A DNA stretch of 64,000 bases from positions 1 to 64,000 of the forward strand of contig QFOD01000009.1 in assembly GCA_003241055.1 (NCBI GenBank). The letters are read 5' to 3'. A program made the position numbers and the translations under genes. Position 1 is the stretch's first letter. Every line of letters begins with the position of its first letter. The notes beneath the pieces are model-generated. The model was not told the origin of the DNA. It worked only from the letters and a program-made list of their open reading frames with translations, and did no database searches. Below, in pieces: positions 24,375 to 31,161 of the stretch. Source of the DNA: Roseateles depolymerans. GTDB lineage: Bacteria; Pseudomonadota; Gammaproteobacteria; Burkholderiales; Burkholderiaceae_C.

Positions 24375-25286
24375 ATGGCGACAATCTGCCCCATGCAAGC
24401 CAGTGCCTATCTGAAGCTGTCGGTCGCGACAGCCATCGTCACCATCGTCCTGAAGACCGCCGCCTGGTGGGCCACCGGCTCCGTCAGCCTGGCCGCGGAT
24501 GCGCTGGAATCGCTGGTCAACCTGGCCGGCGCGGTGTTCGCGCTGGCCATGATCACGCTGGCGGCCCAGCCGCCCGATGCCGAGCACCCCTACGGCCACC
24601 ACAAGGCCGAGTACTTCTCCAGCGGCTTCGAGGGCATCCTGATCATCGCGGCCGGCCTGGGCATCCTGTGGGGCGCGGCCGACCGCTGGCGCCACCCCGA
24701 GCCCATGGAATCCGTCGGCCTGGGCATTGCGCTGGCCGTGGTCAGCTCGGCGCTGAACGGCGCCCTGGCCTGGGCGATGCTGCGCAAGGCACGTGCGGTG
24801 CGCTCGGTGGCGCTGGAAGGCGATGCCCGCCACCTGTTCACCGACGTCTGGACCTCGGTAGGCGTGGTCATCGGCCTGTTCGGCGTGATGGCCACCGGCT
24901 GGCAATGGCTGGACCCGCTGCTGGCCGTGCTGGTAGCGCTGAACATCCTGCGCGAGGGCGTGCACCTGATGCGCGAATCCACCGGCGGCCTCATGGACGA
25001 GGCGCTGGACACCGACTCCATGGCCCGCGTGCAGCGGGTGCTGGACGACTTCCGCCACCCGCACACCATCCGCTTCGACCACGTCACCAGCCGGGTCGCC
25101 GGCCAGCGCCGCTTCGTGGACCTGCACATGCACATGCCCTCCAGCTGGACGCTGGGCCGCGCCGCCGCGCTGCGCACCTCGGTGGAACAGGCCCTGATGG
25201 CCGAGGTGCCGGGCCTGCGCGCCAGCATCCAGCTGCTGCCCATGGACGTGGAAGCCCATTTCGACGACCTGAAGGACCCGCTGTGA
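24375..25286 (+). CDS. Cation diffusion facilitator (divalent metal efflux)
   Basis: The protein is a CDF/ZitB-like proton antiporter with six predicted helices: TAIVTIVLKTAAWW, SLAADALESLVNLAGAVFALAMI (metal-site Asp in TM2), GILIIAAGLGILWG, ALAVVSSALNGALAWAM, HLFTDVWTSVGVVIGLFGV (HxxxD metal site in TM5) and WLDPLLAVLVAL. A C-terminal cytoplasmic ferredoxin-like domain contains HMHMPSSW. The start is ATG 24375 (303 aa) or 24393 (297 aa). Its stop overlaps the dtd start. Confidence 0.9.
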   Translation: MATICPMQASAYLKLSVATAIVTIVLKTAAWWATGSVSLAADALESLVNLAGAVFALAMITLAAQPPDAEHPYGHHKAEYFSSGFEGILIIAAGLGILWGAADRWRHPEPMESVGLGIALAVVSSALNGALAWAMLRKARAVRSVALEGDARHLFTDVWTSVGVVIGLFGVMATGWQWLDPLLAVLVALNILREGVHLMRESTGGLMDEALDTDSMARVQRVLDDFRHPHTIRFDHVTSRVAGQRRFVDLHMHMPSSWTLGRAAALRTSVEQALMAEVPGLRASIQLLPMDVEAHFDDLKDPL

Positions 25287-25726
25287 TCGCACTGCTGCAA
25301 CGAGTGAGCGAGGCCCGCGTCGAAGTGGCCGGCCGCGTGACCGGCCAGATCGGCACCGGCCTGCTGATGCTGGTCTGCGCCGAGCCGGGCGACACCGAGG
25401 CCGTGGCCGACAAGCTGCTGGCCAAGGTGCTGAAGCTGCGCGTATTCAGCGACGAGGCCGGCAAGATGAACCGCAGCGTGCAGGACGTGGCCGGCGGCCT
25501 GCTGATCGTCAGCCAGTTCACGCTGGCCGCCGACACCTCGGGCGGCAACCGCCCCAGCTTCACCGGCGCCGCGCCGGCCGAACTGGGCCGGCGGCTCTAC
25601 GAGCACCTGCTGGCCGCCGCGCGCCGCCAGCATGGCGACGTGGGCGCGGGCGAGTTCGGCGCCGACATGCAGGTGCACCTGGTCAACAACGGCCCGGTCA
25701 CCATCCCGATGCGGATGAGCGCATGA
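25283..25726 (+). CDS. dtd: D-aminoacyl-tRNA deacylase
   Basis: DTD removes D-amino acids mis-attached to tRNA. Family motifs are IALLQRVSEARVEV at the start, FSDEAGKMNRSV, the catalytic-region SQFTLAADTSGGNRPSF, and the cross-subunit NNGPVTIPM near the C-terminus. The start is GTG at 25283, sharing GTGA with the CDF stop, giving the normal 147 aa. The next gene starts within its stop codon (ATGA). Confidence 0.95.
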   Translation: MIALLQRVSEARVEVAGRVTGQIGTGLLMLVCAEPGDTEAVADKLLAKVLKLRVFSDEAGKMNRSVQDVAGGLLIVSQFTLAADTSGGNRPSFTGAAPAELGRRLYEHLLAAARRQHGDVGAGEFGADMQVHLVNNGPVTIPMRMSA

Positions 25727-26085
25727 GCCGCCCCGCCATCGTCAGGATCGCATCGACCAACGGCCTGACCCCGGTGCTGGACCAGCCGCGTGAGGACCGC
25801 CGGGTCATCGGCGCGCCGCAGCGCCAGACCTGGACGCTGCACGAGGCCGGCCCCATGAGTGCGGGCGTCTGGGCCTGCGAGTTAGGCCGCTGGCGCATCG
25901 TCTTCCCCGCCGACCGGCAGGAGTACTTCCACGTGCTGCAAGGCCGCGTGCGCCTGCACGGGCCGGACGGCGCGGTGGACATAGGCCCCGGCGAGGGCGG
26001 CGTCATCCCGCCGGGCTTCGAGGGCGAGTTCGAGGTGCTGGAGCCGGTGCGCAAGCACTTTGTGCTGGTGGACCTGGGGGGCTGA
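25723..26085 (+). CDS. Cupin-domain protein (120 aa)
   Basis: A single small beta-barrel cupin is visible: FPADRQEYFHVLQGRVRLHG (first cupin motif, with E and H but fewer metal ligands than enzymatic cupins) and GPGEGGVIPPGFEGEFEVLEPVRKHFVLV (second motif). This matches the DUF861/COG3450-type cupins of unknown substrate. It is translated with dtd through an ATGA overlap and ends the CDF-dtd-cupin operon. Confidence 0.85.
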   Translation: MSRPAIVRIASTNGLTPVLDQPREDRRVIGAPQRQTWTLHEAGPMSAGVWACELGRWRIVFPADRQEYFHVLQGRVRLHGPDGAVDIGPGEGGVIPPGFEGEFEVLEPVRKHFVLVDLGG

Positions 26086-26137
26086 TTCGGCAGCGGCGGC
26101 TTTCCAGCATGATTCTGCTCGACAAACTATCTAGACC

Positions 26138-26725
26138 TCACTCGCTCCACTTGCTCACGAGCAAAGGTTGAGGAGGCTTGAAACGCCAAGGCTGACGATC
26201 GCCGCGGCCCGAGCCCGGATGAAACTCCTGAGATATCGGGGTCAAGTGAGGGTGCAAGCGCCAGCAGCACTCTTCACAGTCGTCACGCATTTCAATCAGC
26301 GTCGAAGATCCCAGCAAATAAGTCTTTGTCCTCGCAAGCCTGCTCGCTCGCAGATGGTCACTGACATAGCGCTTTGTCGGATCCGAATCCTCAAACTCGA
26401 AGGCAGATCCATCAACGTGATGCACTACGAAGTCGCGGAAGGTGTTGATCTCGCCGATCTTCCTAAAAATCTCATCGAAGTCATCCACGCGCTTCCGACT
26501 CATGTCAGTGTTCTCTGCAATGGCTCGGATGAACTGGATCGCCGCACGAGCCCTCGTTCCAGAAAAGAGGGCCTTTGCCACGGGCCAGGAGACATCGGCG
26601 TAGTTCTTCAGAATCTTGAACAGAATCGACTCTATGTCGGCCCAAGCTAGCGTGAGTCTCCCCAGCTCGCGCAAGAAGGCGTCGTGCTCTTCGTTTGCGA
26701 TCGCGAACTTGTCTTCACCATCCAT
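26138..26725 (-). CDS. Unknown protein of lower GC (195 aa)
   Basis: I do not recognise a named family. The protein is largely helical; RLTLAWADIESILFKILKNY and INTFRDFVVHHVDG recall HEPN-like helical proteins that have an R-(x4-6)-H signature, but this is only a resemblance. Two cysteines (EECCW) lie near the C-terminus. Base composition is visibly lower in GC than both neighbours, and a decayed IS110 transposase adjoins it, suggesting acquisition by transfer. ATG at 26725. Confidence 0.65.
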   Translation of the reverse strand: MDGEDKFAIANEEHDAFLRELGRLTLAWADIESILFKILKNYADVSWPVAKALFSGTRARAAIQFIRAIAENTDMSRKRVDDFDEIFRKIGEINTFRDFVVHHVDGSAFEFEDSDPTKRYVSDHLRASRLARTKTYLLGSSTLIEMRDDCEECCWRLHPHLTPISQEFHPGSGRGDRQPWRFKPPQPLLVSKWSE

Positions 26726-26864
26726 GGCAATGCCTTGCAGTTCCTATTGATGCCGAGCGAATGAGAGGGACTTCCCCTCCCCGAACCAGCCTCGATGCGG
26801 CAAACCACAACCAGGTGCCACGATGGGAAGCACGGTATCTCATCAACTCATTCGGGATGGGAAG

Positions 26865-27080
26865 TCGTGACCATTCTGTGCGTGTGACTCGATCTCGCAA
26901 AGAACGTGTTTGCCCTGAATGGGGTCAACGAGGCCGTCAAGGCCGAGTTGATCTGCCTGGCGATGCCGTGAGACAAACTGCATGAACTGATTGCCGACCT
27001 GCCGCCGTACGTCATTGGCAGGTAAGCCCACTCCGGCGCCGAACACTGGGCATGGCTTTCTGGTAGCTACAGATGCGCAT
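26865..27080 (+). pseudogene. IS110-family transposase remnant (N-terminal fragment)
   Basis: Reading one frame through three stop codons gives LDLAKNVFALNGVNEAVKAEL, then DKLHELIADLPPYVIG, then AHSGAEHWAWL. This follows the IS110 DEDD-transposase N-terminus (DLAKNVF...HGV, LIxxLPPCxIGMEACSGAHHWAR). The stops fall at GTGTGA (about 26886), CCGTGA (about 26971) and AGGTAA (about 27024). No catalytic C-terminal part follows. The rest of 26726-27169 holds nothing else that I can identify. Confidence 0.75.
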
Positions 27081-27169
27081 CGCGCCGATCAGGGGCGTCG
27101 AGCAGCCGCCCCCATCGCCCCTCCTCACGACCTCATCCCTGCCCGCCCGGCTCACCGGGCGTCGTGCCC

Positions 27170-30100
27170 TCACCCCAGCTCAATCGTCCAGCGATGCACA
27201 CTGCCCTCAGCCGGCCGCGGCAGCGCGAAAGCGCCCAGGCGGTAGGCATGGTCGCGGCGCTGGCCGGTCAGTTCGCGGCCCTGTTCGTCCAGCACGCGGC
27301 GCACGCCGTGGCCCTGCGGGCCGACGCGGTAGCTGAGCTCCAGCCGGAAGCCGGCCAGCGGCACCGTCACCTGCAGGCCATCGAGGCGCTGCGGCATCAC
27401 CGGGTCCAGCAGCAGCGCGTCGTGCTCCAGGCGCAGGCCCAGCAGCGAGCCGATCACCAGGCCCAGCGCGATGCCGGGGCCGCTGGAATAGACGCGCCAG
27501 CCGCCGTCCAGTTGCACCGCGCCGTCCAGCACGCGCTGGTATTCGGCCCGGGCCTGGTAGCGGTCCGCGAAGGCCGCGTCGGAGCTGGAGTAGTAGCAGT
27601 TGGCCTGACGCGGGCTGGCCTGCGGCACGCGCTCAGCCAGCGCCACCGGGTGGGCCTGATCCAGCGCGGTCATGAAGGCTTCGGCCTGCCCCAGGTGGGC
27701 CAGCATCTGCGCATAGCGCAGGTGGGCATGCATGTACATGATGCCGATCTCGCGGCCGAAGAAGCTGCTGGTCTCGGCGCGCTGGAACAGCGTGGACGGG
27801 CCGCCGCGGTAGGGCAGCGGCGCGTCGAACAGGCGTGCGCCGTCCGGGCCCTTCAGGTGCCGCTCGATCAGCGCGGCCTGGGTGCGCGCCTGCTCGGGCG
27901 TGAGCAGGCTGTCGATCACCGCATGCATCATGGGCAGCAGGCTGTAGCGCAGGCCGGTGCGCTCATCGCGCGGGTGTATCCACAGCTCGCGCCCGCCCTG
28001 CTCGGGGAACAGCACGTAGCCGGCCACCACATCGTCGGCCACCAGCAGGCGCTGGAACTCGGCCTGCACGGCCGCGGCCTCCGCCGCCAGCGCCTGGGCC
28101 TCGGCCGTGCGGCCCAGCACCTGCAGCGCCTGCGCCAGCGTGTGCAGGGTCTGGTGATGCAGGGTCACGGTCCAGGCGCTGCACAGGCGCTCGCGCAGGG
28201 CCGGGTCGGCCGGTTGCAGCGAGTCGTTCCAGTCGCCATGCCAGTAGGCGGCCAGGCCGGTGCCGGGCACGACGCGGCGGCGTATCAGCGCCAGCGCCAT
28301 CTCCACATGAGCCCACAGCGTGGCGGGTGCGCCGCCGTGCACCGGCAGCGTCTCATCCAGCAGGCTGACGTCGGCGCTGGCGATCAGGTATTGCGCCAGG
28401 CCCAGCAGCGGCCAGAACACGATGTCGCCATGCGAGTCGCCCGCGCGAATGGCGGCGTCGCGCTCAAAGAACATGAACCACTGCGGCCAGTCGCCATCGG
28501 CGTTCTGCGCGCTGAACACGCGGCACAGCAGGTCGCGCACCGGCGCCGTGTGGCCCAGCGCCAGCAGCATCTCCAGCGGCCCCTGGCAGACGTCGCGCGT
28601 GCCCCAGCCGCCGCCCGAGTACTGCTCCAGCCCGCGCGGCGACAGGTAGTGCACCAGCGCGTTCTGCGCATACCAGGGCAGGCTGTCGGCCAGCGCCGCC
28701 AGCGCGGGCTGCGCGCCCCACTGCGGCAGCGCCAGGGCCTGGGCCGGCGGCGAGGCCTGGGCCAGCAGCGCACCACGCAACGTCAGCGTCAGCGCGGTGG
28801 TGGCGGCGTAGTCCAGGCACAGCTGGGGCTCACCGCGGCTGGCGCCGTCGGCATAGAGCAGTGCGTCGTCGCCGAACTGCGCAAGACCCGGCACCTCCAG
28901 CTCGAAAGCACCGCCAGGGAAGCGCTGGGCCAGCTCGCTGCCGGCGGGCGGCGTGAGCCTCAGCGTATCGCCCTGGCGCTGCACGGCGGCGCGCAGCGGG
29001 CCGGCGCCGTCGTCGCCGCCCAGCGCCAGCTGCAGGCTGGCGCGCACGCGCAGCGGCCCGCCCTCCAGCACGCGCAGGCTCAAGGCCATCGCGTCGGGCG
29101 CAGCGCCGGCGGTGCTGCTCACCTCCAGCAGGCCGCCGTCATGGGCATAGATCCAGCGACAGGCCTGGGGCTGCATCTCGAAGGCCGAAGGCAGGCCCAG
29201 CAGCTGCCAGTCACCGCCCTCGGCCTGCACGAACAGGCGCAGGCCGGCGCTGCGGAACAGGCCCAGCAGGCTGCGGTGCGTGGACAGCAGGCGGTTGAAG
29301 CTGACATGGCCCTGGGTCAGCATGGAATGGAAGACGCCGTCCATCCAGCAGGTGGAGGTCAGCGCGCGTTCGTCGGGCACCAGGTGCTCGCCGGCGCGCA
29401 GCAGGTGGCCGTGGGGGCGCTGCACCGCCAGCTCCTTGGCCTGCAGCACCACGTGGCGGGCATCGTCGCCGAAGAAGGACAGCAGGCGGCCGTCCACCCG
29501 CTCCGCGTGGCGCGGCTCGCCGGGGAACAGCGCGGCGAGCTGCGCGGCGCTCAGCTCCTGCCCGTTCAGCAGCGGTGCGCTCGCGAACAGGCTGCGGGCC
29601 ACCGGCTGCGCGGGGGCGGCCAGCACCGCGGCGATGCGCGCTTCGGGCCGCGCCAGCAGGGGCGCCACGCCGGCCAGGTCGGCGTCGCCGCTGGCCTCGG
29701 CATGGTGGGCCTGCACCGCAACGAAGAAACCGGCCGTGCCGCGTTCGCCCGCGGCCAGTGCCAGCGTGTCGTCCTGCAGCGCGACGAGGCCGTGCTCCTG
29801 CTGCAGGCGCGTGCCCGGCAGGCCCGCGAGCAGCGCCGGCGGCGGCTCGCCCAGCTTGGCGGCCTGGCCCCAGACCTGGGCCGCATCGGTGGCGAAGCTG
29901 GTGGCGCGGCGCAGCGAGCCGGCCAGCAGCCAGGGATGGCGGCCGCGCTGCGGCTGGTTCTGGCGCGCGGCCAGCAGCACGCCGTGCTCGGCGCTGTGCA
30001 GCGGCTGGAAGTCCAGGTACTGGCTCACGTAGTACTCGTTGAGCCGCACCGCGCCGTAGTCGGCCAGGCCCACGTCCTGCAGCAGCACCAGCTGCAGCTC

Positions 30101-30445
30101 GCAGGCCGCGCCGGCCTCGGCCTCCAGGTGCCAGTACCAGGCCGTCGTGTCGGCGGCCAGGCGCAGTTGCAGGCGCAGCGTCAGGTCGCCCCAGCGGCCG
30201 CGCATCTCGAAGCCATCGGCCTGCGCATGGGCGGCCAGCGGCGACTGCGGCCCCAGCAGCGGCACGGCGCGCCAGTCACCTCCGGCATCACGCCGGCGCA
30301 GCCACAGATTGGCCAGGCTGCCTTCCAGCTCGTTGCCAGGGTAGAGGTTGACCAGCAGGCCCGGCACGCGGACCTGGCGCAGCGCGCCGTGGGACAGCAG
30401 CTCGACCTCCAGGCCGGCCGGGTTGCGAAGCAGATGAACAGTCAT
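27170..30445 (-). CDS. GH94 phosphorylase, probable 1,2-beta-oligoglucan phosphorylase
   Basis: The protein is 1,091 aa, close to known 1,2-beta-oligoglucan phosphorylases (about 1,100 aa) and longer than cellobiose phosphorylase (about 800 aa). The N-terminal beta-sandwich is followed by a C-terminal (alpha/alpha)6 barrel with GGGWGTRDVCQGPLEMLLALG, NADGDWPQWFMFFERD, GDSHGDIVFWPLLGLAQYL and YWHGDWNDSLQPAD, whose Asp occupies the GH94 general-acid region. No signal peptide: it acts in the cytoplasm, releasing glucose-1-phosphate from sophoro-oligosaccharides. ATG 30445 overlaps the esterase stop. Neighbouring GH144, ABC importer and GH1 genes support the substrate; this remains inference. Confidence 0.8.
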   Translation of the reverse strand: MTVHLLRNPAGLEVELLSHGALRQVRVPGLLVNLYPGNELEGSLANLWLRRRDAGGDWRAVPLLGPQSPLAAHAQADGFEMRGRWGDLTLRLQLRLAADTTAWYWHLEAEAGAACELQLVLLQDVGLADYGAVRLNEYYVSQYLDFQPLHSAEHGVLLAARQNQPQRGRHPWLLAGSLRRATSFATDAAQVWGQAAKLGEPPPALLAGLPGTRLQQEHGLVALQDDTLALAAGERGTAGFFVAVQAHHAEASGDADLAGVAPLLARPEARIAAVLAAPAQPVARSLFASAPLLNGQELSAAQLAALFPGEPRHAERVDGRLLSFFGDDARHVVLQAKELAVQRPHGHLLRAGEHLVPDERALTSTCWMDGVFHSMLTQGHVSFNRLLSTHRSLLGLFRSAGLRLFVQAEGGDWQLLGLPSAFEMQPQACRWIYAHDGGLLEVSSTAGAAPDAMALSLRVLEGGPLRVRASLQLALGGDDGAGPLRAAVQRQGDTLRLTPPAGSELAQRFPGGAFELEVPGLAQFGDDALLYADGASRGEPQLCLDYAATTALTLTLRGALLAQASPPAQALALPQWGAQPALAALADSLPWYAQNALVHYLSPRGLEQYSGGGWGTRDVCQGPLEMLLALGHTAPVRDLLCRVFSAQNADGDWPQWFMFFERDAAIRAGDSHGDIVFWPLLGLAQYLIASADVSLLDETLPVHGGAPATLWAHVEMALALIRRRVVPGTGLAAYWHGDWNDSLQPADPALRERLCSAWTVTLHHQTLHTLAQALQVLGRTAEAQALAAEAAAVQAEFQRLLVADDVVAGYVLFPEQGGRELWIHPRDERTGLRYSLLPMMHAVIDSLLTPEQARTQAALIERHLKGPDGARLFDAPLPYRGGPSTLFQRAETSSFFGREIGIMYMHAHLRYAQMLAHLGQAEAFMTALDQAHPVALAERVPQASPRQANCYYSSSDAAFADRYQARAEYQRVLDGAVQLDGGWRVYSSGPGIALGLVIGSLLGLRLEHDALLLDPVMPQRLDGLQVTVPLAGFRLELSYRVGPQGHGVRRVLDEQGRELTGQRRDHAYRLGAFALPRPAEGSVHRWTIELG

Positions 30446-31161
30446 GATTGATGTTGGGCAAGCAGCCAGGGCAGGAGCTCGGGGTCCTGATAGGCCGGGA
30501 TCCAGGAGCCGTGATTGACGCCCGGATAGATGGTGAAGCTGGCCTGGCCACCGGCCGCGCGCAGCGCATCGATGCAGGCCTGCTGGCGCGCCAGCGGCAC
30601 GATGTTGTCGGCATCGCCGTGGTAGGCGCGCACCGGCACGCTGCGCATGGCGGGCACCTTGGCCGGGTCGCCGTAGCCGCAAACGGGCGCGATGGCGGCC
30701 AGGTCCTGCGGGTAGGCGCTGGCCCAGTTCCACACGCCATGGCCGCCGCGGCTCAGGCCGGTGGCCAGGCAGCGGCGCGGGTCCACGTTCAGGCGCGCCT
30801 TCAGCTCGCCCAGCAGGCGGTGCAGGCGATCCGGGTTCCAGTCGCCGCCCTCCTCCAGCTGCGGGCTGGCCAGGATCAGCGGGTAGCGAACGCCCTGCCC
30901 CACCCGCATGGGCGGGCCGTGCACCTTGACCTTCTCCAGATCGGTGCCGCGCTCGCCCGAGCCGTGCAGAAAGACCAGCAGCGGCCAGGGCTCGCGGCGC
31001 TGCGCGTACTCGGGCGGCAGCCACAGCCACAGGCGCTCCTCGCCCAGCGTCCAGGCCCGCTGTTCACCGGCGGCCAGGCCGGCGGGCACCACCGGCAGCG
31101 GCGTGCTGGCGCAGCCGGCCAGCAGCGCGGCCGAGCCCAGCGTCATCTCGCGTCGAGTCAT
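30442..31161 (-). CDS. Secreted lipoprotein alpha/beta-hydrolase (esterase)
   Basis: The N-terminus MTRREMTLGSAALLAGC is a lipoprotein signal (lipobox LAGC) with an RR pair, so export by Tat is possible. The mature part is an alpha/beta-hydrolase: PLLVFLHGSGERG (oxyanion loop), GLSRGGHG (nucleophile Ser), HGDADNIVP (acid Asp) and GVNHGSW (His). This resembles LpqC/PHB-depolymerase-like carbohydrate esterases. In a beta-1,2-glucan locus it could remove acyl substituents such as succinyl groups from periplasmic glucans; that is inference. Its ATG overlaps the stop of the 991-aa gene and its stop overlaps the phosphorylase start. Confidence 0.8.
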   Translation of the reverse strand: MTRREMTLGSAALLAGCASTPLPVVPAGLAAGEQRAWTLGEERLWLWLPPEYAQRREPWPLLVFLHGSGERGTDLEKVKVHGPPMRVGQGVRYPLILASPQLEEGGDWNPDRLHRLLGELKARLNVDPRRCLATGLSRGGHGVWNWASAYPQDLAAIAPVCGYGDPAKVPAMRSVPVRAYHGDADNIVPLARQQACIDALRAAGGQASFTIYPGVNHGSWIPAYQDPELLPWLLAQHQS

